Source: Neoscytalidium dimidiatum (lineage: Eukaryota; Ascomycota; Dothideomycetes; Botryosphaeriales; Botryosphaeriaceae). From it: 64,000 bases of DNA. Each line of letters opens with the position of its first letter. Position 1 is the stretch's first letter. The stretch spans positions 1,054,001 through 1,118,000 of the forward strand of contig CM074705.1 of the NCBI GenBank assembly GCA_037367355.1, in the 5' to 3' direction. The notes below the pieces were generated by a model. That model was not told the origin of the DNA. It ran no database searches and saw nothing but the letters and a program-made list of their open reading frames with translations. This document shows positions 43,908 to 55,617 of the stretch, piece after piece. A program made the translations under genes and the position numbers.

Positions 43908-44236
43908 TTAGGAAGCTCTCTCCGTTTGCCTGACTCGGTCAAGAAGATCATCAACTAGGAGTCTCAGTTTCTTGCGCCTGTGCTCCGTGACAATGGTCTG
44001 TGAGAGAAAAAAAAAAAAGGTTGTGGCTATCCGCGACACTAAGGGGAACCAAAGGTAATCCTGAACGGCGGGCTCCTTAGCCACATGAGCAAGGGAGAAA
44101 TCTGACTTTCGAGAGTGATCTGTCAATCGATTTGTATGTCCTTTTGCATATTCTTGCAAGTGAATCGCTACTGCAGAGGCACGGTAGCTCTTATTCCATG
44201 TCCTGATCAGTCCTTCAGGTGTAGAGGCATCCTCGA
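43908..44236 (-). pseudogene. possible exon or gene relic of unknown family
   Basis: Seen: a leftward frame of about 109 codons that starts after an AAATGCAG acceptor-like site near 44237 and ends at a stop at 43908. The translation looks protein-like (EDASTPEGLIRTWNKSYR, VAIHLQEYAKGHTNRLTD, TEHRRKKLRLLVDDLLDR). About 300 bp upstream an ATG (MGRKSFGGLLQR, 44579) is followed by a perfect GTAAGT donor, as if it were a first exon. Every acceptor tried between them leads to a stop, so no intact gene could be assembled. It may be a decayed gene, a gene with an exon missed by eye, or chance. No family is recognised. Confidence 0.22.
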
Positions 44237-44614
44237 TGTTTACTGCATTTTACTGCTGTGAGCGTGCTTGTAACTCGCATCTGAGCCTCTAAACAAGTAA
44301 GCACCATATTCTTAATAATGTCCATGCTTATTTCAAATCAGCAATGCTCACCGCCTTAGACTCCTTTAGTGACTTCCCTCAATAAACAATGTCCGAACTA
44401 CTACGAAGGAGAATGAATAGCATCAGAATCGAGGCCTCACTGACCACCATCCAGCCCTTTCGCCGCTCATCACTCGAGTGGAGTGATGGAAAAGAGACGC
44501 GCTGAGCAGAATTTAAGCATAAGAGAGCCGCGAAATACTTACAGCGTTGTAATAGCCCACCGAAGCTCTTTCTACCCATTCATACTTCCTGGCCACTCAT
44601 AGAACGACGTTGTC

Positions 44615-44630
44615 ATATATATATATATAT
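44615..44630. repeat. (AT)8 microsatellite
   Basis: A perfect dinucleotide run of eight AT units in an AT-richer intergenic stretch. Confidence 0.9.
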
Positions 44631-45225
44631 GAAATCTAGCCCTGCCAAAAATTTGTTTCAGCGCTCTCAGGAGAAGTGCAGAATGTACTAAATGTAGAGA
44701 TAATTTGAGTCTTGGCGGATTGGCCGCGAGATGGCTGTAGCTAACATGACAGCACCAATTCAAGTACACACAAGCAGCAGATGAAGCATTCAATTAGAGG
44801 CTGAATCGTGTTAAAGGCCACGTTATCGCCCCTTGAATGAGCATCGTATGTACGGATATTTCCGAGTCGTGGTGACACCGTGCAGAGTTATTACGTGTAC
44901 CAGCAGTTTAGCGGCGTCGCTACGGGCGGCGCATACTGGATGATTCAGCAGTTTCAGTTCAGCAGAGGTCAATTACAGAGCGGCCTTGATCGCGAACAAA
45001 GTTAGATCGCTTTAAGATATGTGTCTGAATTATCGAAGCCAGATGTCATGAAAGGGTATTATACAACCGAATTCGCCTACAACCATCCCAGAGGTATCTT
45101 CACTTATCTGTCCAGAATCCCAACTTGCCGATAATACGTCTCTACCATAACTTTCAAGCTCAGCAGAGGAAACATCCGAAATACCGCCGCACAAACAGTA
45201 AGCGACGGTGCGTAGATGTCAGCCA

Positions 45226-47101
45226 TCAACAACCTAGGTTCGAATCAGTTTAATGGTGCTAAATTCTCCGATAACGATACTCACCGCTGTGTTCCTTCCT
45301 GCTCGCAGTGCCATTGCCTCCGTCGCCTTCACCGTCCTCCTTACGGTGTTCGCCACCTTTGTCTACTTCTCCTCTGGCGGCCATGATGCCTTCGGAATCG
45401 CCTCTCAAGCGCTCAAAGTAAGCCTTGATATCCTCGGCCCCGACCGGCGTTCCACTCTCTGCAAATGGCTTCAAAAAGTCTTTCACCTTGTCTTTCAAGT
45501 GATTGTACACCATCACACCTTCTATTGCTCGCACGCGGTCCATGTTAGAGAGCGCTGCTTCACCACGATCCAGCAACGAGCGACTGCCCACGCTGCCAGT
45601 CCCAGGTGCATCGGCGTCGTCGGACTCAGACACAGGCGGCTCATAAATATCTTCTTCTTCGAGGAGATATGGGTGCTGAGTGAGAAGGGGGAAGCAAGAC
45701 GGGCAGCGGCAGATCTGGTTGCGAAAATCCTCTTTGAGGAAGAGTGAGAACTTTCCTGTAGGGGCCGGAGGAAGGTTGGAATAGTGGCAAATCGCCTTTG
45801 GGGATCTTAGATTAGCTAGAGCCTCGCTCGTCACGGGTACAGCGTTTGAAGGCTCCTGGGAATTCCTCTGTCGCTTTACACCTTCAGCTTCTGGTGCAAC
45901 ATCATTATCTCCTGAGCTAGATGCCTTGCGTTTCCTTGAAATTGAGTCTTCAACCTGGGAAGTCTCAGACGACGTTGAAGCATCCTCGTGGCCCTTTTGT
46001 GCACCAGTTGTGGCATCTCCACTCTTCTCGTAATAAACGGGAGGAAGGAAGCCTGGAGCACCAGCGTATCGCTTTATCCAAGGAAACGCCTCAACACACT
46101 TGTAGCAGATCAAGTGTTCAAAAGCGTCTTCTTCTGGGAATCTTGGTGGAGCGGGCGGCTCATCATCAAGTGTTTCGTCCATTGCTTTTCGGCCACCCTC
46201 AATATCTTCTGTATTGTGTCCGTTTGGTTGTTCTGACGTAGGCTCATCCATGATCGGGGCGTCCACCTTGGTATCTTCAGAATTTCCTTTGGTACGTTCG
46301 TCGGTGGCCTTGCTATCAGCAGCGCATCCGATTGTCCTGTCCGTCTGCCTCTTGTACCAATCGCGGGGCAAGCCCACGAGACATTCTGGGTGCCACCAGT
46401 CCTCGCCACATCCGCCATCGTCCACGGTACCCAGTCCGAGACACTGGAACATAGTTCCTTTCTCCTCATGCGCATTGTACTCTTGGCCGCATCCACAGAA
46501 GCGATTACGGTAGTTGTGATCGTAGTTGTTACTTGGCGCAGGGCTCTCCGCACGAACATCACCCTTGACGCCAGTAGCCTCGTTAACCCTCAGGGTGCAG
46601 GGGCAGTCTGACTGGATGCGCGTCGTACCACAGTCGCACACGAAGTTACGCTTAGCGAAGAGTTCAACAAGCTGGTGCTCGCCATGGCAAGAGACGTGGC
46701 AGGAGTAGCAGACGCCCGCAGGTGTGTACGGCTCGGAAGGGTCGTCGGGCGGAGGGTTGCAGGTGAGACAGGACCATGCCTTCTGTCGGAGAGGACCGAG
46801 GGGACGCGAGCAAGTATCAAATTGCTGCGATAATCAGCATCGCGGGGTTGCAGGCTGCGACCTTGGCAGGGCGCTTTGTTGGGGGAGTGAGTACTCACGT
46901 ACGGAAGGACCTCGCGTGCGTCGGCTTCGAGTTGGAGCTGGCTGTTGATGAACCTGCATCGCGTACAACTCAGCTTCATATTTGCAAGTGGCGAAGCATG
47001 ATGGCGCATGCAGATACATACTCTTGCGCAGTCTGCGAAGTGTCGGAATTTTGGGAGATGCTGTCGGAGCGCGACGGCTTGCGAGGCGTGTCCTCGGCCA
47101 T
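45226..47101 (-). CDS. UBR7/Mlo2-type UBR-box and PHD-like zinc finger protein
   Basis: Seen: exons 47101-47022, 46953-46899, 46824-45285 and probably a tiny last exon 45233-45226 give 560 residues. Residues 27-45 read EFINSQLQLEADAREVLPY. A UBR box follows (about 46-115, Cys/His-rich: CLTCNPPP, CYSCHVSCHGEHQLVELF, NFVCDCGT). Next is an atypical PHD-like finger (RFCGCGQEYNAHE to CGEDWWHPECLVGLP). The C-terminal half is acidic and helical. Known: Mlo2 in fission yeast and UBR7 in animals share this layout; UBR7 is a putative ubiquitin ligase acting on chromatin. Without the last splice the frame would end at 45259 after GEYRYRRI; the spliced end HSGC is closer to how homologues finish. It is divergent from MCM2. 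Confidence 0.88.
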
Positions 47102-47621
47102 AGCTGGGACGGAGGACGGGGACAGCGACAGCGAGACGCACGAGATCGAAGCAGAGGGGTCGTCTATTATTGCTTGTCGTTGCGAAGGCTGACGAGATGA
47201 ATGGTGAGCCGCGGAAGCGCAGGGTCGGCGGCGCAAGATGCCATGCGACGCGCATGCTGCCCTGTGCCACCCCGGGCGATCGCCTCGCGCCTGCCAAGAA
47301 ACCACTTAACGCGCTTTTTCGCTGGCCGACGCGCCTCGCGTCTCTTTCGCGCGTCTGGCTGGTCCTCTCTCCCCTCTACTACACTTCGGCTCCTAAATCA
47401 TTCACATACACCGTTATAACCCATCCAACACTCCCCGCACGCTGTAAACGCCCTCATTCGCCATTGTGCAGTCTCTGAACATTACTGTCCACCGCTTGAT
47501 CCCCCATGAGGTAACGATCCGTCCTGGAGAGGTCCGCTCGGGCCTCCTGCACCAGCCAAAACGCCGTTATCAAAGATTCCTTCCACGGCTGACACCACAC
47601 AGTTCACCACTTCGTCCCAAC
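47102..47621. promoter_or_regulatory. bidirectional promoter region of UBR7-like gene and MCM2
   Basis: This region holds the leaders and promoters of both divergent genes. Next to MCM2 it carries a TTTCGCGC site at 47345-47352, preceded by ACGCGC and TTTTCGC stretches. These match the E2F / SBF-MBF type of G1/S element expected for a replication licensing gene. Confidence 0.55.
47345..47352 (+). promoter_or_regulatory. E2F / SBF-MBF-like G1/S element
   Basis: TTTCGCGC is an exact match to the E2F consensus TTTSSCGC, and its complement contains CGCGAAA, the SCB core. It lies 277 bp upstream of the MCM2 start codon. Cell-cycle use is inference from the motif and the gene. Confidence 0.4.
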
Positions 47622-50313
47622 ATGTCTTCCGCAAATCGCGGCACTCCTAGGGCAAACCGCCGCAAGCGGTCGCGCGAGCCCGACGACGATATCCCCTTGT
47701 CTGCGGGGCAGCTGCCACCCTCTAGTCGTAAGTGAATCAGTTCCATCCAAGCTCACAATGTACTCACATCGACTGCAGCGCCTGCGTCTTCTCCTCCGGT
47801 GCTCCCCCGCGATGACATTGAGGACACCCTAGATGTGGACGAGGAAGATCTCATTGGCGATATTGACGATGCCGACGAAATGGCTGAGGATGAAGCTGGC
47901 ATCGACCTGTTCGCCGACAACTTTGAGAGAGATTACCGCGAACGCGAGGACGATACCTACGATCAGCGAGACATTGATGACGAAGGCGACTACGAAGAAT
48001 TGGACCTGGCCGCCAGGAGACAACTTGAGGCTCGCCTGAACCGCCGTGACAGAGAGTTGGCTCGCCAGCGCCAAATGCCGGCGGCATATTTGCAAGACGA
48101 CGACGATGACATTGGCGCTCTCGCAAAACAGCCGCGCCGCCGCAGGCACCGTTACGATGAGGATCAGGATGATATGGACTTGGACGCCAACATCATGGAC
48201 GAAGAGCTCTCACTCGAAGCCCTGCAAGATATTAAGGCCGCCAGCTTGACTGATTGGGTGGCTCAGCCGGCAGTCCACAAAACAATTGCTCGTGAATTCA
48301 AGTCTTTCTTGACTGAGTATACGGATGAGCACGGAACGTCTGTCTATGGCACCCGCATCCGGACGCTTGGTGAGGTCAACGCGGAGTCTCTGGAGGTCTC
48401 CTTTGACCATCTTGCCGAATCAAAGGCCACGCTTGCTTACTTCCTGGCAAATGCTCCTTCGGAAATGCTTAAAATCTTCGACCAAGTCGCAATGGACGTC
48501 ACCCTATTGCACTACCCCGATTACGAGCGCATCCATTCGGAGATCCATGTTCGTATCACAGATTTGCCGGTCCAATACACCCTCCGTCAGCTCCGTCAGA
48601 GCCATCTGAACTGCCTTGTCCGTGTTAGTGGAGTGGTTACGCGCCGTAGTGGTGTCTTCCCTCAGTTGAAATACGTCAAGTTCGACTGCACTAAATGCGG
48701 CGTCACTCTCGGGCCCTTTCCTCAAGACTCCAACGTAGAGGTTAAGATTTCTTTCTGTCAGTTCTGTCAATCGAAGGGCCCGTTCACCCTCAACGCGGAA
48801 AGGACCGTTTACCGGAACTACCAAAAGCTCACTCTCCAGGAGTCTCCCGGTACTGTCCCAGCAGGCAGACTGCCACGCCACCGCGAGGTGATTTTGCTCT
48901 GGGATCTGATTGATTCCGCAAAACCCGGAGAGGAGGTCGAAATAACAGGTATCTACCGTAATAACTACGACGCCCAGCTCAACAACAAGAACGGATTCCC
49001 GGTCTTTGCTACCATTCTCGAGGCAAACTACGTTGCCAAATCGCACGATCAGCTTGCCGGGTTCCGTTTAACCGAGGAGGACGAACGTGAAATCCGGGCT
49101 CTTTCCAAGGATCCCAAGATTGTGGATAAGCTTATCAACTCTATCGCACCCAGCATTTACGGCCACACGGACATCAAGACTGCGGTCGCTCTATCGCTAT
49201 TTGGTGGCGTCAGTAAGGTCGCCCAAGGCAAGCATGCCATCCGTGGCGACATCAACGTTCTGCTCCTTGGTGACCCCGGTACAGCGAAGTCCCAGGTTCT
49301 CAAGTACGTTGAGAAGACTGCTCATAGGGCCGTTTTCGCCACAGGTCAGGGTGCCAGCGCTGTCGGCTTGACTGCTAGTGTTCGCCGTGATCCTATGACT
49401 AGTGAATGGACGCTTGAGGGCGGTGCTATGGTGCTTGCAGATAGGGGAACTTGCCTGATTGACGAATTCGACAAGATGAACGACCAGGACAGAACCTCGA
49501 TCCACGAGGCTATGGAACAGCAGACCATTTCCATCTCCAAGGCGGGAATCGTGACTACTCTACAAGCCCGCTGTGCCATCATTGCCGCAGCCAATCCAAT
49601 CGGTGGCCGCTACAATAGCACCATCCCCTTCTCACAAAACGTTGAGCTAACAGAACCCATTCTGTCACGTTTTGACATCCTTTGCGTTGTCCGCGACACT
49701 GTTGACCCGAGCGAAGATGAGCGTCTGGCCAACTTTGTGGTCAACTCGCATGGCCGTGCTCATCCCGTCAATGCCGCTGCCAATCCCAACTCTATGGAAG
49801 TTGATGGCGACGGCGATGCATCGCAGGACAAGGAAGGCGAGATTCCGCAAGATCTTCTGCGCAAGTACATCCTTTATGCGCGCGAGAAGGTGTTCCCCAA
49901 ATTATACCAAATAGACCAGGACAAGGTTGCCAGGCTCTTTGCCGATATGCGTCGCGAGTCCCTCGCTACGGGCGCCTATCCCATTACTGTAAGTCTTTCT
50001 TCAATCGGCTCTTGCTACGTAGACGGCATCCTACCTCTATCGAATGATTACTAAGTGTCGACTGCAACAGGTTCGTCATCTTGAGGCCATCATGCGTATC
50101 AGCGAAGCTTTCGCGAAGATGCGTCTGTCAGAGTACTGCAACTCATCGGACATCGACAGGGCTATCGCCGTGGCCGTCGATTCGTTTGTCGGTTCACAGA
50201 AGGTGTCGTGCAAGAAGGCCCTGGCGAGGGCCTTCGCCAAGTACACTCTCGCCCGTCCCGGTGCCGTGCGCAACCCCAGCTCAAGAAATTCTCAGGTGAA
50301 GGTCAACGCCTGA
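47622..50313 (+). CDS. MCM2: DNA replication licensing factor Mcm2
   Basis: Seen: exons 47622-47727, 47779-49988 and 50071-50313 give 852 residues. The N-terminus is basic ([11 protein letters not shown]), then very acidic. A zinc finger near 339-365 has the ligands CTKC and CQFC. The AAA+ core has Walker A GDPGTAKS near 533, Walker B LIDEFDKM near 592, and the Arg finger SRFD near 661. The last exon carries [19 protein letters not shown] and the helical end [20 protein letters not shown]. Known: Mcm2 is one of six subunits of the MCM2-7 replicative helicase loaded at origins; its acidic N-terminus binds histones H3-H4 and is a Cdc7 (DDK) target. Length is close to yeast Mcm2 (868). Confidence 0.97.
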
Positions 50314-52341
50314 GTAACTAAGGAGTGCAGGGGTTGAGTAGCGGCCGGCAGCAGGCAGTAGTGAAACAATGGAGGTCGAAGGAAAATAAGATCATCGTGA
50401 AGATCCACAACTGCATGAATCTTGAAGATGCGGAGTTTTCGATGCTACGACGGAGGAAAGTGACAGTGATGGAAAAGCGGATTGTGCAAGCTTTTCGCCG
50501 GTATGTGGGGGAGATGGCCTGGGGGGATGCAGGATCATGGTAGTCGTCGGTTTGATACCCGAGCGCGGCTGATGATGGACAGGAGTAGGTGACATCATAC
50601 CGTTCACAGACCGTTGGTGTTGGAACTCGTACCGTTCATGCGGAGAAATGGCGGAAAAGAAAAAGGCGATGGCTGGATTGGCTGGGTGTCGGGGGGCCTG
50701 GCGCAGGCGTTGAGGCGCCCAAAGGGGATTGAAAGAGGCTGTGACTATTTTCTTACGGGGCTTCTGTGATTTCTAATTGCGACAGCAACGGAGCGAACGA
50801 ATCGAGGTACGGCATCATACTTAAGGCTGGCCTTTTGGCTTTTTGTATCTTTAGTGCAAAGTTATGCTATTGTTCTGTTATGAGCGCAGATGACGTGTCT
50901 TGGCTCCAGAAGTGGCCCGCTTTTGTTTTTCCCCATGCATAGCGATGTAGCATCATCCATCCTTCGGCATAGTGTTCTGTGGAAGAGAACGCAGGGCAGG
51001 CATAGGAACGAGAAGAGATGAACGATTTGTATTTCTGTCACCTGTTCGAGGACCCACAGTGCCAAAAGTGGCATCCCCGACTTGGCTTGCGTGGGGCTGC
51101 TTCGGGCCATCTTGGCTGATAGAAATCGTTCCTCGAATCTACGGAATGGGGGACGGAAAAGGATATATCTGTAAGATCCTGGTGCAGCGCCTAGAGACCT
51201 GAGGAAGGGGGAAGGTGGGAACTGAAAGGGGGGAATGGTCCATGAATAGCATAGTTCAAGACTTACCATCAAGATCAGATCAACGCGGGATCAACCGCCA
51301 AGCTCGACACCCAAGCCTTGAAAACGTACGATTTTTGAAAATCAATTTCGAGCGCAAAGAGGAATGGGTCTTTGGTAGTGTCCGTGCCTGACGAAAAGTC
51401 GATCCAGAAACAGGAACGGGAACAGGTACAGTTTCCTACAGGTTGTGCGGAATACCGTACAAGGTCCATCCCCCAACATTCGCTCGGCACTGGCATCAGA
51501 GCTCCACGCTACCCCGGCTTATCGGCGTCGCCTGCTAGCAGATGAACCCCGCTATTTGCCTGTTCAGGCTATATTGTCCCCTTCTATACCACCGACCCCG
51601 TCCTCGTTAAGCCAATCTCTGACAGCTGGCCAGCGGCCGCTACCGTTTCAGCCCTAGAAGCTTGGCCGGGCGCCTATTTGCGCCGTGAAATATATAGAAC
51701 GTGCTTCATTTTCTGCTCCACAATGCCCGCCCTGGTCTCACATATGCACTCGCGAGACACGGATGGATGAGGACCCGCACGATGGTGTGGCTGAGTCTGC
51801 ATGACATAGCACAAAACAGGAAAATTCACTCAGAGTTGTTGGTGGAGAAAAGCGCAAAGGAGAAAATCTAGAATCGCTGTCTGAAGTATCGCCCCTGTTC
51901 TAGCTGAAATTCTCGAGCCGCTCCTGCTGCTGTGGACAAGACAGACGTTGGGAGCGACTAGAGAAGTGACAGCCAGCTAGAACACAGACACCCCCTCCGA
52001 CAGCGAAACCAGCCGCATTTCTAAACAAAAAACCACTAGATGTTGAGGGGTTATGTGTATCATACAACAAAAATCTCAACTCCCTCCACCCAAAATTCGT
52101 GAAGCCAAAAACACAAGTTAAATTGTCATAAACGTACCAGGAGGGTTGATGTGAACACCAGTGGTAACCGGCTCGCTGTGTCCAGCATCGACATCCCCCA
52201 AGTCCTGCTTCGAACACCCTCCTCTCGGTACCAAGAAATACTTACCCGTGATGCTGGACACTCGGGTACAATGAGTGTAGAGCAAAATTTTGCGACCCGT
52301 CCGAATCAAGACCGGTTCCCTGTCCCCCTGCGGCTCTTCGC
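50314..52341. other. 2-kb intergenic region between convergent genes
   Basis: This region holds the 3' flanks of MCM2 and of the Asn/Gln-rich secreted protein gene. Short frames only; no domain, RNA gene or repeat family is recognised. Confidence 0.55.
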
Positions 52342-53634
52342 TCAAGCAATGAAAGCACGCTCAGAGAACCTCTTGCGGCCGCCGAAGCCACGGAAGCCGC
52401 CGAAGCCTCCACCATTACCACCGGTCCTGCGGCCGGTGCCCTGGCCACCGCCAAAGCCGCCGAATCCGCCCTGCTGTCCCTGCTGTCCCTGCTGTCCCTG
52501 CTGGCCTTGCTGGCCTTGGTTCTGGCCCTGGTTCTGGCCTTGGTTCTGACCTTGGTTCTGGCCCTGGTTCTGGCCCTGGTTGCCGCCATTATTGTTGTTG
52601 CCACCATTGTTGTTGCCACCGTTGTTGTTGCCACCATTGTTATTTCCATTACCCTGCAAAAGAAATATCAGTACCTAAAGTCAATTCTGCAAAATCGTTA
52701 CCTGTACGTACCTGACCGACGGTGAACTTGGTGCAGTCATCCTGGGCACCACGCTGAGCAACGGGCATGAGGACAGGCTGGTGATTAGAAGCAGACGACA
52801 TGGTGCACACGCGGTAGACACCAGCGGGCAGACCACCGGTGACGGTAGCAGAAAGCAGGCCCTGGCCGTTGCCGTCGTCGTTAATACCCTTGAAGAAGGC
52901 GAACTGCGAAGCGTCGAGGGCCTGCGTCGGAGTGAGCGAGCCGCCCATATCCTGGACCGTAACGTGGGTGTGGCCGATGACATTTCCGCTGCCGTCGAGG
53001 TCCTGGGGAGCCGCGTAGTAGGTGTTGTCGGGGTTCGTGAAGGAGCCGGCAGCGAGGTTGGCAGTCTGGACCTGGATATCGAAGTCGGTGTTCGCCTGGA
53101 CGTCCTCGTTCGGCTGGGGAGAAACAATGATGGACGAGACCATCTTGTTCTGCGCTGGAATCTTGCCCATAACAATGCCGTTGCAAGAACCCTGCTGGAC
53201 CTGCTGACCGTTGGTCAGAGTCTCACCGCTGCAGAAGTTGATAAAGTTGGCGTTGTCACTAGATTCTGTTAGGTTTGAGCCAATCCACTAGAGTGTACCA
53301 TTTCTTACGTCGCGGAGTTTGCCTGACCGGCCTCAGCATTGCCATCCTGACCGGTGCTCTGGGAAGCATCCTGGACGTTGTTCGGGTCCAAAGCGAGCGC
53401 GTTGTTGTTCCCGCCGTTGTTGTTCCCACCATTGTTGTTCCCGCCGTTGTTCTGGCCGTTGTTGTTCTGGCCGTTCTGCTGGCCCTGTTGTCCCTGGTTC
53501 TGGCCTTGCTGTCCCTGCTGACCCTGCTGACCTTGACCAAAGCCACCTTGGCCGAAGCCGCCCTGGGCACGGACGACGCGGACGTTGGTGAAGCCTAGGA
53601 CGGCGACGATGAGAGCGAGTTCGGAGAAACGCAT
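52342..53634 (-). CDS. secreted protein with mirror-image Asn/Gln/Gly repeat tails
   Basis: Seen: exons 53634-53309, 53258-52712 and 52653-52342 (introns 50 and 58 bp) give 394 residues. A signal peptide (1-23, MRFSELALIVAVLGFTNVRV then VRA) is followed by a Gln/Asn/Gly tract (24-76). The conserved core is at about 110-291 (FINFCSGETLTNG, GSCNGIVMGKIP, VIGHTHVTVQDMGGSLTP, GVYRVCTMSSASNHQPVLMP, AQRGAQDDCTKF). A second low-complexity tail (292-394) has NNNGG, QGQN, QQG and GFGG repeats and ends KRFSERAFIA. Known: the core recurs in secreted proteins of many ascomycetes, in some genomes mislabelled ribosomal S17-like as far as recalled; function is unknown. Gln/Asn-rich tails of this kind are prone to self-association, so an extracellular or wall-bound assembly is possible (inference). 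An in-frame ATG at 53682 would add residues before the signal peptide and is less likely. Confidence 0.85.
52471..52635. repeat. tandem coding repeats of the C-terminal tail
   Basis: On the plus strand: 9-bp units (CTGCTGTCC and variants) at 52471-52515, then 12-bp units (TTGGTTCTGGCC and variants) at 52516-52587, then 15-18-bp units ending TTGTTGTTGCCACC at 52588-52635. Read on the minus strand they code NNNGG, then QGQN, then QQG repeats. Third-base differences between units show they are not all recent copies. Confidence 0.9.
53398..53560. repeat. tandem coding repeats of the N-terminal tail
   Basis: Plus-strand GTTGTTGTTCCCGCC-type 15-bp units (53401-53455) are followed by CTGCTGGCCCTG, CTGTTGTCC and CTGCTGACC-type units up to about 53540. 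Read on the minus strand they code GGFGQ, QQG, then NNNGG repeats, the reverse order of the C-terminal tail. Confidence 0.8.
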
Positions 53635-55617
53635 GGTTGGTGGAGTGTTGGCTCGTGGGGAGGCGTAACGAATAGGTCGCAATAGAAATTAAGAAAAGAG
53701 CGTACTCCGACTAGCGGGAAAGACGCGATTCGAAGGAAATAGGGCAGACACGCTCAACGTGGTCTGGGTATAAAGTAAAGCGAGTAGGGGAAAAGGAGCG
53801 GATGCCTCCAATGAGCAACTCTTTAAACTCAGAATTGCGGAATGGACAGGACGATGAGCGGGGACAGAAAGATTGATCAAGCGGGAGCAGCCCTTATTAG
53901 TCCTTGGCAGCCTGACATGGTAGCCTTACTGCCAGCGCCTCTTCATGCACTACAACAGCACCGGCATGCCGCAAAAGAGGCTGGGGGGGCCTCTGTGAGC
54001 CATGAAACCCGTCATGAGGGCGAAGCTGTCTCACGAAGCATGGCAGACGGCCGGCACCCGACTCCCAGGCATCTGGCAGCAAGCGGCGCAGAACTGGAAT
54101 TCTGGGGGAGAGTGCTGGCGGCAAGGCATTGACGGAAACCGGTACTGTGTGAGGTGCGGCTGTGGTGGAGTTGGATCTGAGACCATTAAGGTTTTGAGGG
54201 CGTTAGTCAGCGGGCTCCGCTCCTCTCGCGAGGGCGGGCGCCAGCGGCTGTAAAAGCTTGATCGTCCCGTAGGCGTCTGAAGCCGGAGAACCTTTAATTA
54301 TCCTCGCAGCGACGATGACGGGCGGGACGCAGCAGCGGCGAAGGCGTTCCTGGCCGGGCGGCCGCATGAGGCGGCGGCCCTGGTCCGAATTGGCGTCGGA
54401 CTGCTCTGGTAGGCGAGCTCTTTGGAATTGAGGAATGTGCGCGTAGCTTGTCAATGCTTATCTCGCTGAGCAGGCTGCTGGTGCCGAGAGCGTTGGCACT
54501 TGGCGACGTAAGAGGAGGGTGGACTCTGTTCGTTGCGCGCGAGAAGGCCCACCATAGGCCGCGCTGGTGCTTGGGCCTTGGTCGAGAAGGCGGCGCTGAC
54601 TTAGCGAGCGAGCTGCCTGCGCGCCTCCCTCGCACTTGCCCACCGGCCACCGGCCGCCGGCCGTGCGCTCCACAGCTCCGCCCAGAGCGGAAGCTGCAGG
54701 CATGCTCTCCGCGCCGCGTGCTGTGCCTGGCTCCCCTGCCAGTGCCTGGTGCCTGGTGCCTTGCAAGAGTCAGTTCCCACTGCGCCAGCGCCCATCGAGA
54801 CCAGACCCCCGCCATCTCGTCAGCGCCAACCGTCGCACTCTCCTCCTTTGCCTGCGCCGGCCGCCTTCCATCCGATCGCAGTGCCATGAAACTCGTGTTC
54901 GATGAAATTGAGCCTCCTCACCGTTGTTATGCTGGCGGCGTGACGACATAGCTGGCGATGCTCACCGGTGAGATGCCAGCCCGGCTGCGAGCCGCCGTGC
55001 CGTCGCGTGCCGCAAGCTCGCCGCAAGGTCGCCTACAAGGAGCATTTTGCCAGATCCGGCAAGCGACCATCGGGAGGACGCCGCCGCGGGCTTTCGCTCC
55101 CATCAGTGCCCTGCTCGTCAGCGGTCGGCGGGTCAGGCGCTGTCTACCCACTCACCAGCCCTCCACCAGGCGGGGCTCCTCGTGCCATGTGCGATTTTGG
55201 AGCTTGCACCTCGGACCCGGCGTGAAAATTCGCAGCTCCACAGCAACCGGAAGAGGGGGAAGGAAAACCCGAAAAAAAAAATGAGTAATACAAATTCGAC
55301 CGCAAGCCAATATCGACAAGGCCTTTAGCACCGTTTGCCACGGCTTTGGAGACACCGGTTCTCGGTAAGTGCGCCCCTGACCAGCGGTGATGTGCGGGGA
55401 GAGGCAAATATCACGCAGCGCACTGACTATGTTGCTTCCGACGCGCAGAAGCTTCCACCAGCATTGGGCGCCTTGCAATTGAGGCCGCGAAGAGCGTGGG
55501 GGATAAGGCACTTGTGATTATGGTAATGACTGCGGCATAGCTTTTATCACCTCGCTTTGAGCTGGGCCTCTCGTAACCGTTCGCAAAACGCCGACAACCC
55601 ACCAATGGAACCGGCCA
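53635..55617. other. intergenic region, GC-rich, no gene recognised
   Basis: This region lies upstream of the Asn/Gln-rich protein gene and downstream of the PhzF gene. It has many open frames on both strands from GC-rich composition, but none with a domain, signal peptide or credible exon set. An A run lies at 55271-55279. Confidence 0.5.

Larger units (their letters stand above)
43268..45225. other. intergenic region, partly AT-rich, with a possible gene relic
   Basis: The first 450 bp are GC-rich promoter-like sequence; from 43800 on the base composition is lower in GC. The region holds an (AT)n run at 44615-44630, A/T homopolymers and a leftward candidate coding segment at 43908-44236 described separately. 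No other gene is recognised. Confidence 0.5.

Noticed and set aside
45231..45245. GGTTCGAATC, resembling a tRNA T-loop / B-box
   Set aside because: No A-box or cloverleaf stems upstream within tRNA distance; it lies at the 3' end of the UBR7-like gene.
52687..52711. alternative acceptor giving an early stop in the Asn/Gln-rich protein gene
   Set aside because: The intron would be only 25 bases, too short for splicing; the 58-bp intron ending at 52654 is credible.
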